Source: Zasmidium citrigriseum (Eukaryota > Ascomycota > Dothideomycetes > Mycosphaerellales > Mycosphaerellaceae). From it: a stretch of DNA of 64,000 nt. Location: contig NHNW01000023.1 of assembly GCA_002786025.1 (NCBI GenBank), forward strand, positions 372,001 to 436,000, in the 5' to 3' direction. Shown in pieces: positions 51,388 to 62,415 of this stretch; the first letter of the stretch is position 1, and the number at the start of each line of letters is the position of its first letter. Both the position numbers and the translations under genes were made by a program. The notes below the pieces were generated by a model. That model ran no database searches. It was not told the DNA's origin and was given only the letters and a program-made list of their open reading frames with translations.

Positions 51388-53367
51388 ATGGACAACGTCC
51401 CACAGCCCAGACGGCCATGGAAAAGCAAAGCCGACTTTTTCAGACCTTTCCGGACGGCCGCGGCGACTGCTGCTGCTTCCGAACCGACGTCGACAGTGGG
51501 AGAAAACATCTCGACGCTATTCTACGATCCTACGTTATACTCCCGGGACAGGGCTCTGGAGAATGAGCCTGACTTGAGCGATCTGAATCATGCACTTACG
51601 GCGCTTGTGGATGTCTTTCCGGATGTGCAGACGGAGGTTTTGAGGGAGATGCTTTTGGGCGTTGCGGAGGAGAGTCGCTTGCAGGTTGTTACGGAGTGTT
51701 TGGTGCGGGAGAAGAAGAAGTGGGTGAGGGGGCGGTGGAGGACGGTTTCTGGGACGAAGAAGTCGAAGTCGAGACCGTCGGCGCTTCTGAAGGGCGATGA
51801 ATCGATATCAAGGCCGTCGGCACTTCTGGAAAACGAGGAAATGTTCCGCAGCGAAGCGTACAAGAAAGCCGTCCGCCAGGTCTTTTACCAGGAATTCAAA
51901 AGTCTGAGCCATTCGACGATCAAAGGTGTTTTGGCCGAGCAGAATTTCTCGTACACTCTCGCGCGGCCGGTCTTGCAGCAGGTGGCGAGTCGGTCGTGGA
52001 GATTCTCGATATCGAGTTTTTGGAGTAAACGCAGTCCGGCGGATGCGCATCCTTTCATTCTGTGGCAGACGTATGGGAATGTGGATGGCCAAGCTGCGAC
52101 GCCGGCTGTGAAGAGGACGGGGAGTCTGGAGCTGGATCATGAGTTGTATGAGTTGTTTGTTGAGCCTATAGTCAAGAGGCAGCGACAGGATAGGATTCTG
52201 GCGGATTATGCGACGGCGTGTGAGGTCAATGAGGCGGAGGCAGAGGATGCGGAGGCGTTGTTTGATTGTGAGTGTTGTTTTGGGAGTGTGCCGTTTGAGA
52301 AGATTGCGACTTGTGATGAGGGGTGTCATTACTTGTGTTTGGACTGCATTCGACGGACGGTGAATGAGGCGCTTTATGGGCAGGGATGGGCGAGGACGGC
52401 GGATTTGCATCGAGCGACGGTGAGGTGTTTTGCGCCGACGGCTCAGGATTGTCAAGGGTCGATACCGGCCGATATGGTTCGAAGATCGCTTACCCAAGGT
52501 GCGGACAACGACGACGCCTGGCGAGACTTCCAAGCAAGAGTCACGACCGAAACGCTCCTGAAATCCGGCCTTCCTCTCCAACGCTGCCCCCTATGCAGCT
52601 ACGCCGAAGTCGACGAAGCACCACCACCCAAACTCCGCTCCCCAGTCGCAATTTGGAACCACATCGCAACGAAATCCCCACCGGCCCTCCAAATCATGTT
52701 GCTCTCCCTCCTGACCCTCCTGACAATCTTCACCCTCCCGGTCCTCCTCCTCCTAACCTTGCTCTGGCTCCTCCCACCAATCCGCCACCACATCAACCGC
52801 TCCCTAACGCGAATCCACACGCACCGCCGCTCAATCCGCTTCCACTGCCTCAACCCCTCCTGCACGCACGTCTCCTGCACCCGCTGCCTCGCCCCCTGGA
52901 CCAACCCGCACACCTGCTTCAGCACCTCCGCGCAATCCCTCCGCACCTTCATCGAAACCCACACCACGCTGGCCATAAAACGCACCTGCCCTAAGTGCCA
53001 TCTCTCCTTCATCAAGTCCTCCGGCTGCAACAAACTCGTCTGTAATTGCGGGTACACGATGTGTTATATTTGTCGGCAGGAGATTACGAGTAAAGAGGGG
53101 TACAGTCACTTTTGTCAGCATTTTCGCCCGAATGGCGGGCGGTGTGCGGAGTGTGAGCGGTGTGATCTTTATGGGGATGAGGATTGGGAGAGTGTGGTCA
53201 GGAGGGCGGAGGAGGAGGCTGAGGCGGTTTGGAGGGAGAGTATTGAGGGGGAGGGGGTGGAGGGAGGGGAGGAGAGGAGGAGGATGATTGAGGTGCTGAA
53301 AGGGGAGAGGAGGGGGGCGTGGTGGGAGGTTTGGTTGGATTTGGTGGTGGGTGCTGTTGTTGAATGA
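51388..53367 (+). CDS. RING-between-RING (RBR) E3 ubiquitin ligase with internal membrane segment
   Basis: 659 aa, single exon. A CUE-like helical bundle lies at about 45-90 (LNHALTALVDVFPDVQTEVLREML), then a short duplicated SRPSALL motif (about 128 and 142). RING1 begins near residue 293 (CECCFGSVPFEKIATCDEGCHYLCLDCIRR). A very hydrophobic segment (about 434-468) separates it from the IBR (FHCLNPSCTHVSCTRC, about 487). RING2 is CPKCHLSFIKSSGCNKLVC with the probable catalytic Cys near 547. The tail is Glu/Arg-rich. CUE-RBR order resembles RNF216/TRIAD3. The membrane helix between RING1 and IBR is unusual. Start chosen at the first in-frame ATG. Confidence 0.88.
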   Translation: MDNVPQPRRPWKSKADFFRPFRTAAATAAASEPTSTVGENISTLFYDPTLYSRDRALENEPDLSDLNHALTALVDVFPDVQTEVLREMLLGVAEESRLQVVTECLVREKKKWVRGRWRTVSGTKKSKSRPSALLKGDESISRPSALLENEEMFRSEAYKKAVRQVFYQEFKSLSHSTIKGVLAEQNFSYTLARPVLQQVASRSWRFSISSFWSKRSPADAHPFILWQTYGNVDGQAATPAVKRTGSLELDHELYELFVEPIVKRQRQDRILADYATACEVNEAEAEDAEALFDCECCFGSVPFEKIATCDEGCHYLCLDCIRRTVNEALYGQGWARTADLHRATVRCFAPTAQDCQGSIPADMVRRSLTQGADNDDAWRDFQARVTTETLLKSGLPLQRCPLCSYAEVDEAPPPKLRSPVAIWNHIATKSPPALQIMLLSLLTLLTIFTLPVLLLLTLLWLLPPIRHHINRSLTRIHTHRRSIRFHCLNPSCTHVSCTRCLAPWTNPHTCFSTSAQSLRTFIETHTTLAIKRTCPKCHLSFIKSSGCNKLVCNCGYTMCYICRQEITSKEGYSHFCQHFRPNGGRCAECERCDLYGDEDWESVVRRAEEEAEAVWRESIEGEGVEGGEERRRMIEVLKGERRGAWWEVWLDLVVGAVVE

Positions 53368-53747
53368 TGGGGATTGGATGCATGCGGCAGCAATATTGGC
53401 ATGAAAGCACTTTGAAGCTTGGGGGGATACTCTCAAGATCGACCGATACGACATTCTATTCTCTCAAGCGCACGACTTGTCGACCTTCTCGCCTGGTGTT
53501 TGCTGGTCCGGTATTTGCGGCGGACTCTGGCTCATATCACTGATGTTCATCATGCGATCGCGCACACCAAGTAAACAACCCCATCTCACGCCCCTCCGTT
53601 CTTGCTTCGCGGTCCCTGCGACTTCTGTAGGATATTTTTTAGGAAGGAAGGGTCTTCGGAGCCGGAAGCTGGCTTCACTCCTGCCCGCCGTCGCAACACC
53701 TCCATGCGCATGCAGAAAGCTCATCTCGCAATGGACGCATTTGTCCA
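53368..53747. other. Intergenic, no gene seen
   Basis: 380 bp. No supported gene; it leads into the eroding margin of the right RIP block. Confidence 0.45.
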
Positions 53748-54095
53748 ATGAATTCGAGAACATCCAATCAATGGCAGTATACGTTGTTTCCAAAGATCAG
53801 AGATGGGGGATTTGTTGTTGTTTACATCGGTACTCACACTAGCCCTTCTTTCGCGCGCTTAACTAACGGCATTGTCGTAGGGAAAGACCTTCGCTCTAGC
53901 AATGAAGTGGCCTTGAAGCTGGAACATCATTCAAGACACCCATCGACCCTCCAAGCTGAGTTCGCAAGATATAGCTCTTTTCAGCAGAGTGAAGGCTTCC
54001 CGAAAGCATACTGGTTCGGCTCGCACGACGACTTTAGGGCAATGGGTTTCGAGCTATTAGGACCTTCAACAGCGCTTGCAGCATTCGTCACATGA
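53748..54095 (+). pseudogene. Truncated casein kinase I, N-lobe only
   Basis: Splicing a 51-nt intron (53830-53880; GTACTC...TAG with a TTAACTAAC branch site) gives 98 aa. They correspond to the CK1 N-lobe: a glycine-loop remnant (IRDGGFVVVYIGKDL), EVALKLEHH with the catalytic Lys, a basic stretch and GFPKAYWFGSHDDF, then MGFELLGPS at the hinge. A stop follows four residues later. The C-lobe with the catalytic HxD and DFG is absent, so it cannot be an active kinase. The loop has lost a conserved Gly. It appears to be a duplicated, decayed copy. Confidence 0.7.
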
Positions 54096-54398
54096 CATAA
54101 ATATAGCCGCCGACTCGCTGATCAGCTGTGCGTCATTGCGGGCACACTGCATGTCGACGTGGCTGTAGGCGGCCTCAGCTATGCTCAGCCACCCAGCAAT
54201 GAGAAGTCGAGGAGGTATATTCGTTAAATGCGACTCCGTCTCTCTCCCTTTTTATATTCGCTAACACCATATCCACAAACGCCCACGTACGCGGGAATCA
54301 AATGTCTGGGAATACGGAGCCCCTTAGCGCTGGCTGCGAGCCAGATCCAGATATCGCGGGACCGGGTGCAAGTCTACCTTCTTAGTCTGGGACGTGCG
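54096..54398. other. Intergenic, no gene seen
   Basis: 303 bp of mixed composition between two degraded genes. Confidence 0.45.
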
Positions 54399-55101
54399 AT
54401 GGGATCTAATTGCTCACAGATCTTTATATCCTTCCTGTTTGGAGCGCTGGCGACGACGGTGTTGTCTGCAATCGCTTTCTGGGCTCCCTATCTTCCTCCT
54501 CGCCGAAATGGAGATGGGGTCACCCGAGGGTCTCGTTTGCTCCGAGCCGCCATAAGTTCCACCGAAAGCCTGGCCTTGAGTCAACTCGTACTGGCGAATG
54601 CGCTACTCGTGTCGACACTCATCATATACTGGATGGCCTTGCAATATGTGTCTTTATATTATACATGCTGGTCCGAAATCGCAGTCACGAATTCTTTAAG
54701 AAGCTCGGGTCCTCGGAAATCTGCCTAGCAGGTATACCGTTCTATGTATTCGCCAGGATCCAGCAGACTATTCTCTCAAACGTGCGTGGGAGGGTATTTA
54801 TTACTGGTGAGGCCATCTTGTGTTGTTCGTGGGCTATTAAAGCGCTATTCGACTTGAAAGGCATCCAACTTGGCCCGAAATCTCCTTGTACACTGAATAC
54901 ACCAGAAGACAAGAAGTGGACCCTCGGGCAGATCCTCGCCGTCATCATGGTGCTGACCCCAATGCTCGAGTTTTTGGGGTCCTGCATCGGTAAGTCCAGC
55001 ACAGACATTTTGTTTACTATACTGTAAGCACTTACACGCCACCAGAAAAAGAACCAACGGCGGATGGTTCCAACGATGAGCCCAATCAACGTAGAGACTA
55101 A
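54399..55101 (+). pseudogene. Multi-span membrane protein, frame broken
   Basis: The ATG at 54,399 opens a frame with two clear membrane spans (QIFISFLFGALATTVLSAIA, then LVLANALLVSTLIIYWMALQ). It ends at 54,728, while a second frame from about 54,660 continues with more hydrophobic helices (GEAILCCSWAIKAL, LGQILAVIMVLTPMLEFL). A proper intron (54,990-55,045) then joins a hydrophilic tail ending at 55,101. No GT-AG pair of suitable length links the first two frames, so an indel is likely. Family not recognised. Confidence 0.5.
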
Positions 55102-55297
55102 GCACTCCGCAATATCCTGGAAGAGGCCTGGAAATACTCTAGAGGAGATGCAAGGGGCTTCGAACGCCAATGGGAGACTTGATGATTCGTACTTGATCCG
55201 TCAGAAATGCTGTCGATTAATCGAGAACAACCTTCTCGATCAAGTCTGTACTTCAAGTCTGTACTTGATTCGCTTGTAATAGAATGAGTTTACACTG
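55102..55297. other. Short intergenic interval
   Basis: Contains a small direct duplication, TCAAGTCTGTACTT at 55,239 and again at 55,252. No gene. Confidence 0.4.
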
Positions 55298-55646
55298 CTA
55301 GTAGTCTACCCGTGAGATACGCACACCCGTACATTCTGGTTTCGCACGCGTCGCTCGACTGAATACCTGGCCTCTGCCAATACACGTCGGACACTGCATC
55401 ATGATTCCTGCGTTGCGTGCACGTTTCTTGCTGTGCAGTATTCTGCCTCCGCCTTCGCATGTGCTGCACTGGGTCCAGACGCTGACCTGGCCGCCGCCGT
55501 CGCCGTTGAGTGATGTGGTTGGTGCATTCTTTGCATTCTATGGTTGTTGGGCAGGCTGACTTCGTTTGATCGATAAGGATAGTGGTGTTTCCTACCCGAA
55601 GGATGTAAGTCTCAGCGTAAACAAGAATGGTTGGCACTCTGGTCAC
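55298..55646 (-). pseudogene. Start-less small protein with DnaJ-type CxxCxGxG zinc fingers
   Basis: Two blocks, 55646-55596 and 55537-55298, join in phase 0 over a 58-nt GT-AG intron. The second encodes CSTCEGGGR and CPTCIGRGQ, spaced like two CxxCxGxG repeats of the DnaJ cysteine-rich domain, and ends in a short tail at 55,298. No ATG lies in frame upstream before a stop, so the 5' part is lost, altered or lies on another exon. No J-domain is visible. Probably a small fungal zinc-finger protein damaged at the edge of the RIP block. Confidence 0.45.
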
Positions 55647-55775
55647 ACGTAGGATGAAGAAAGACTATCGCGGGAGTCGAGGGGAATAATACACTCACAG
55701 GCTTAACGATCAGCAAGAAAAGCTCTTTGAAGTCCGGAACATTTCGTGCTCGAAGCGACAATCTACCTCCTAAAT

Positions 55776-55852
55776 CAGGCGGGTTCTTCGCTAAAGCTTT
55801 AATTAAGATTTGATTGGATTAGTCATCGGCTGAAGCTTTAGCGAAGCGCCTG
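55776..55852. repeat. Inverted repeat at the edge of the right RIP block
   Basis: CTTCGCTAAAGCTT at 55,786-55,799 is matched exactly by its reverse complement at 55,833-55,846. The match extends, with a 4-base bulge, to CAGGCG/CGCCTG on the outside. The loop is 33 bases. It marks the step from normal to RIP-type composition. Confidence 0.75.
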
Positions 55853-56459
55853 AGGACAAGGGTCACGGATTTCGCGCTAGCAACACTATCTACACCTCTT
55901 AATCTATATATATATTAACACTACTTAATAACTATACGTCGTATCGAAAATCCGGCTTAGTCGAGACGTAGAGAAACATATAGCGATTCTAAAGAGTCTA
56001 CTTTTAGGTAAGAAAACGAACAATCTAGGGAGATAAATTAGGCCTAGTAGGTTCTATAAGTAAATACTATCTATATATTCTATAAACCGTCTATAATAAC
56101 GATACTCTTAGATATCCCCTATACTTTAAAATATACCTCTATAGTCGCTAGATACTACTCTATCTATTGCCGTTATCTATTAGACCGAGTAACGCCTCGT
56201 TCTTAGTCTACTACGATTCTCCTACCTACTACTTTACCTACTACTTTACTCGCCCCTCTCCTAGCTACTAACTCTAGAGTACTAAAGGTATTAATAGTAT
56301 TAAAGGATACCTACTCCGCGTAAGTCTAGAGGTAGACGCTTTACTAAGACTAGCGCTCGTAAGGATATAAAAGATATCCCTATAGGCGAGTCTAAGAAGT
56401 AGCGTAATAAGAGATAGAAAGCTAAGAGGTAGAAGTAGCGTAATACGGCTATAGGCTAG

Positions 56460-59400
56460 GCTTAGATACTACGCCTAGCTATAACTCGTAAGATACTAGC
56501 GTAGACTATCGATAGCTTACTTAGTAGTATACTAGATAAGGAAGGCTTTAGTAACTAGTAGATATACTACGAGAAAGTCTAGTCTATTATAGATAACGAC
56601 GAGTAGAGTTTCGAGGATCTAGATAATATCTAGAAAGTATATTCCGAAGTAGCTACGGTATTCGAGTCTCGCTAACTATCCCGTCCCCTTTATAGTTCTA
56701 ACGCCTAATACACGACCTTAGTAAGATATAAGATACTAGCGAGTCTAACTAGTAGCGCTAGTTTATCGAGGTTAGACTATAGAAGATCCTTAAGCTACTA
56801 TACCTAGATAAGGACTAGATCTAGCTATCGAAGCTTTAGGTTAACGTCGTTAATAGTCTACTCTTTAGCCTAGTAGATATCCTTATAATCGCTAAAACTA
56901 GGGCTAGTAAGACGCTCTACTTCTAAGCTACGGTAATCTTAACTAGTATAATAGTATAGCTTATTATACCTCTAAACCGACTTAGTAACTAGTAGGCTAG
57001 TAACCTAAACAAACTGCCGGAAAGCTTACGTAATCTTATTAAGGCCTACTATGTTATAGAGAAGAATAAGACTAAGAAGCTCCTTTAGGAAATTAAGGAT
57101 AGCGAGTATAACCTCGTAGTTATTAGCCTAGAGTAGATATCTAGCCTAGTATTTAAGAAGATACTAAAGAACAATCCTACTGTCCGTAATCGTACGGTAG
57201 CGTTAATTATCGATAAGGTGTATTACGTCGATAAGTAGCGAGACTTTCGAAAGGAGTATACGTAGCTTAAGGGGTTCTACGACCTTCTTTATCGAGATAT
57301 AGTCCTCTTTAGTTATATAGCTACCTTAACTAAAGAGAGTAAGAAGTTTATCCTCGAGAAGGCTAGCTTCTATAAGGTAGGCCTCCGAGCATTTTAGACC
57401 CGTATTATTCGTAGTAGCGTCGATTATACTAATATAACCTTTATCTATAAGACGATATTTAAGGAGTAGAGCGGCTAGAATAACTTTAGCTTCCTATACT
57501 AGCTCTTTAAGAATACCGTAGATACCGAGTAAGGCCTACTAGTCGCTATACCTTAGAAGCTTACGAAGTCGTTAATATTCCTTAACGGCCTAACGTTTAT
57601 CGATAACTACGCCGAGGTAATTCGTAGCTAGCTACTTCGTTTAACTAAAGACTAGCCTAATCTACGTAAGAAGTATTACGTTAGTAGAGGCGATAGACTA
57701 GACGTTCTACGGATTATTTCTATCTATACGGCGTAGGTGTTAAAGACTAACTAGGACCGAATCTTCGAAGAGTACTAGAAGCTAGATTCGGCTATTCGAG
57801 CCGTACTAGGTACGACTACGTTTAGTACGGGGTTAAACGTCCGTAATATTAAGTTCGTTATATAGGTTAGTATAGTAATTACTAAGGCGATTAAGGATCT
57901 TATCTAGCGACTAGGCCGTAGCGGTCGTAATATCGAGGACTACTTTACTATCTAGTATATATCGTATACTATTAACGACACTGTAAAGAACGCCTAGGTA
58001 GGCGATATTTCGATAGTAACTCGCTTATAGGCTCGCCTTACGAATATCCCTAGTAAATAAGCTCTAGCTACCGAAGACGTACTTACTATCGATAACGATA
58101 AAGATAGCGATAACGAAGACAATAGTTAAGATAAGGGCGCCCGTAGTTTACGACTAGGCGATACTACCTATAGTCCTCCTATCTAAGGCGAGTATAGTTT
58201 CTAGAACTAAAAAGAGACCTAGTTCCGTAACAATATTCCTAAGATCCTCTATAACTTATAGAATAGCTAGATATACGATCTAGACGGCGCGTACCCTCGT
58301 ATAGTTATTAATAACGCTCTTAGTAAGTAAGGTAATATATATCTAGAGGAGAAGCGGTAGCTAAAGCGTTACTATAACCGTTATTATCTAGAGATCGAGG
58401 TAGAGCTTAGTATAGATAAGAAGGTACTAGCTAAATCGTTAGCGCTATAGAAGAAACTACGTAAGGGTACTAAGTAAGGCTACGCTTTAGCGATACTTTA
58501 AGACTTCTACTCTAGTCTACTCGAATCCTAGTATCTAGGATTTAGCCTCTTTACTATACTAGCTAAGGGCCTTCTAGACGCCGAGTTATAGTAGGCCGTA
58601 TACTCTCTATTTAAGACGAATACGCTAACTAGTACGTATACGATAGAGTAGCTTATACGTCTAGATCTACGGTTCTAAGCTTAGGTTAATAGTAATCTAA
58701 ACGAGGCCTAGTAGCTTATCGATCTATTAAACGGCGAGATATATAGAGATATCGATAAGGCGTATAGATAGATTAAAGCCGCTAAAGAGGTATCTAAGCT
58801 AGCTAAAGTAGGGAAGTCCGTAAAGGCTTAAGGTAAGTAGCTAGTAAGTAACTCGTAACTAGCGTCGCTAAAGACTCTAAATAGATCTTAATCTTAATCT
58901 ACGCGGAAGTCTAATATTACTATCGACAACGTCCGTAAGGCTACTAGAGAGTTAGCGGGTATTAACGCCTCGCGTCTATCGTCGTCGTTAGACACCTTAC
59001 GTCGTAAGGTAATAGCTAAGAGTATAGAGTCGTAATCGTAGGCTATTACTACTAGTACTAGTAGTAACGTAGAGATAAGAGACCCGAGCCTAGTTACTAG
59101 TAAGAAGTACCCTCTTAGCGGTCTAAATACCCCTAGACGTTATAAGATAGTAGTCTCTAGTAATACTCCTCTACGACGTAGCCTTATCGATCTAGATACT
59201 ACTAAGTAGATACTTATTAACGTAAGCTAGTAGACCGTGTTACTAGTAACGATACGTAGCGGTCGTATATCTAGACCCTTATAGTAAGTCCTCGAAGGCG
59301 CTAAGCGATATAGTATACTATCCCCTACTACTATACCCTCGCTAACTACTCTATCTCCTCGTCGTAGAGCTAGCGAAGCTCTAACGCTAACGCGGACTAG

Positions 59401-59480
59401 TCGTCGTAGTAGTAGAGGTAACTAAGGTAGTACGATAATCCTTAGCTATCGTCTTCTTAGTAGTTCTTCGATATACGGTC
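56460..59480 (+). pseudogene. RIP-destroyed RecQ-type superfamily 2 helicase
   Basis: One reading frame, with stops treated as former Gln or Trp, carries helicase motifs in order. Motif I near 56,885-56,915 reads IIAKT-x-ASKTLYF. ALIIDKVYYVDK near 57,210-57,235 is a DEVH box after RIP (GATGAG to GATAAG, CAT to TAT). ATLTKES near 57,323 is motif III, and STGLNVRNIKFVI followed by LGRSGRN near 57,825-57,935 are motifs V and VI. The same frame continues to about 59,480 without clear domain identity, giving a protein of roughly 1,000 residues. Such large helicases are known from fungal repeats and subtelomeres; which applies here cannot be told. Confidence 0.7.
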
Positions 59481-59807
59481 CTTAATAGTATCGTTTAAAT
59501 AGCTAGTCGCGGGTTACTTTAGCGGCGTAGTAGATAGATTTAATAGCTTTACTCGATCGGATAGCGTAAGATATAAGGTAATCTTCGGATAGGGTACGTT
59601 CTTCTTAATAGATTCGATAGTTAACGATAGCGTTCGCGATATTGTTATTATATTCTATAAGCGTAAGTATTAGGAAGGATCGGGAAGGACTATACGTAGA
59701 ATAGATTATAATAGCTAAATTTACGTATACTTCTTAGACTTTATTTCGTTATTCCTACTCCTTCCTATCTAACTTTATAAACTTTACGAAGTTAATAATA
59801 ATATCTA

Positions 59808-59946
59808 CGATTTAGCTCTACGCCGACGACGATTTAGCTCTACGCCGACGATAATTTAGCTCTACGGAGTCTACGTACAACGCGATTTAGCTCTACGCCG
59901 CTATACCTTACCGTCGAATACTCGATTTATCTATACGTACCTACCG
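59808..59946 (+). repeat. Short direct-repeat array, unit ATTTAGCTCTACG
   Basis: Four copies of ATTTAGCTCTACG start at about 59,810, 59,832, 59,853 and 59,885, most with CCGACGA or CCG following. A weaker copy (ATTTATCTATACG) follows near 59,934. Spacing is 20-32 bases. Confidence 0.7.
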
Positions 59947-60690
59947 CCGCCGACTCTACCGCCGACTTTATCTTATTCCTCGCCGAATCTATCGATATCG
60001 AAGCCCTACTTATCGCCTAAGGCTACGTATAGCCTAGAAAGATATATAAGATAAGAGTAATAGGCGGAGGTCTTATATATAGTTAGTCGGAACTAGTTAG
60101 TATAACCCCTTCTTCTCTATAGCGATTTAGTAGTACCTAAAGGAGCCTCGCGTAGATTATTAGTCTCTCGTACTATACGGTCTAGTAGTACCCGAAGGAG
60201 CCTACGCTATAGCTAAAGGCGGTATACCTAAAGGAGTAACGACGCTAACGTAAGAGGTTAACCTATCTATTACCTTCTCTATCGAAGTAACTACTAAGTT
60301 AATAAGCCTAAGTATCCGAAGATAATAGTAACGTAAGTAGGCTTCTTTAGAGTAGGTACTTCTAGCCGTTATAGGTAAGCCTAATATATAGTTAGAGGTA
60401 CTATTACGTATAGCGGACGTAAATAAAATTAGTAGAGGGTATATAGCGTAAACGTATTACCGTTAAAGCTAGCTATATCTCTAGCGTTATAAGTCTACCT
60501 AGGTAGTCTTTAAGCCGTAACCCCTAAACCCTACGCCTCTTAGAAGGCTAGCTAAGCGAGCGAACGCTAGTCGAACTATTATACTACTCCTATAGAGGAG
60601 CTACCTTATAGGCGAGAGAGGTACCTCGCTAGTAATATAGCTTATACGTATATATTAGTAACTACTAGGCGGGCGAAAGACCGAATAAGG

Positions 60691-60870
60691 TAATAGTAAC
60701 TTATCGTAGTTAGCGCGCTCTACTATAGGATAGAATCTTATCGATTCTAGTAAGGATAGAGAGAGTATATTTAGCCGTAGCTCGGCGGTAGTAAACCTAA
60801 TAATAATAGTAACTTATCGTAGTTAGAGCGTCGCTACCTACTAGAATCTTATCGATTCCGAGTAGAGGAC
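60691..60870. repeat. Imperfect tandem duplication, about 112 bp
   Basis: TAATAGTAACTTATCGTAG occurs at 60,691 and again near 60,804; AGAATCTTATCGATTC follows each at matching distance. A second small duplication, AGCGGTCTAG at 60,931 and 60,973, lies just downstream. Confidence 0.6.
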
Positions 60871-61402
60871 GAAGGATATATTACGCTATAGCTAGCGGCT
60901 AGTTTACCGTTATAGCGGACGAAAGAACGAAGCGGTCTAGTATTCTACCTTTCTAGACCTTTACCGAAGTAAAGCGGTCTAGTAGTCTGCCTTTCTAGGC
61001 CTTCGTAATACTTAGTTTTACGTTATAAAGGACGAGATAGGCCCGCTCGGTTCTTTAGTAACGTAGATAGTAGCTAGCCTACGGCTCGGTTTAATATTAT
61101 AAGCTAGATAGAGGTACTAACCGACACCTATTAGCTATTACCGCGACCGTTAACGAGACGGGTAGTAACTAAGTTATTATCTTACGCTAGTAGGTACTAG
61201 TATAGAGGTTAATAAAAGGAAGAAGAAGGAAGAGTAAAAGTAGCGAGAAGTTATAGTCGCGGGTATATAAAGATTTATAGGTAGCAATATAACGTTAGCG
61301 TAGGTAAGGTTTTAGATAGTATAATAGTAAAGGGCGATAATAGCGATAATAGGCGGGAGCTACCGTAGCGGAATAATACCGTTACCGCTATATTAAGGTA
61401 CT

Positions 61403-61500
61403 AGAAAGGGTGGAAGGGTAGAAGGGTAGAAGGTTAGAAGGTTAGAAGGGTAGAGTAAGGTAGCGTTAACGCTAGAAGACTAGACTAGAAGACTAGAAGA
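61403..61500. repeat. Microsatellite-like GAAGGGTA and AGAAGACT runs
   Basis: Octamer-like units (GGAAGGGTA, GAAGGGTA, GAAGGTTA) are repeated six times at 61,403-61,452. A second run of AGAAGACTAG units follows at 61,472-61,500. Confidence 0.7.
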
Positions 61501-62415
61501 TCTTATCTACTACGGTACGTACTCTTATCTATTATAACGATACCGAGTATACTTATTACTACCTCTCTTTCCGTTAAACTAAGCTCGAGCTAGAGTAGTA
61601 TACCTTTAATAAGGCCTAAAGGTCGAGCCTAGCTATCGATACCGTTTATAGGCTAGAACTTCGACTCTAGTATCTATTTCCTTAATACGCGTAATAGTAC
61701 TATACTTAGCTTACGCCTTAGGTTTTAATCTTGTCTAGGAGGTAATTACCTAGCTATAATATCTCGTAGGATCTTCTAGTATCCGTCTTACCGTCGTTAG
61801 TCCTTTTAGGCTAGGCTTCCTTCGTTAAGATAGTAGCGACCGTTACTCTAGAGGAGGCGTTAATATCTAAAGAGGCGGTATAAGCGACGGATAGGGAGGT
61901 AGTAGAACTAGAGCTTATCTATTATTAGAATCGCTATCGCTATCTATACCGCCTAACTCGGAGCTAACGGTCGACTACTTTCCTTATAGGGGTTATTATT
62001 CCTACTACTACTACTACCGGCGGCGCCGACGCCTTATAAATAGAATAGCGTATATAGACGGCCTAGGGTTAGTACTACTAGGGGTTAGTACTACCGTTAT
62101 CGAATAGTACGAGCCGACTACTATACTAAAAGGGACATCCGCTACGAGTTCGACCGTATCTAAGCTTACTAGCTACCTAGTATATATCTTGCTTATTTAA
62201 TAGGATATATAGCTGGCTAGCTATAGTAAGTACCTTTAGTAAGCTACCTAGTATACTACCTCGCTACTACTAAGTATGCCTCTTACGAAGGACTCCGTAC
62301 TACACTATTACGAGATAGGATAGTAAAGAGGTAGCGAAGTAATCGAAGATAGGTTTACCGCTTAGAGCGTACGAAAGGAGGTCTAAGTAATACTATATCG
62401 AAGTCTAACTAGCTA

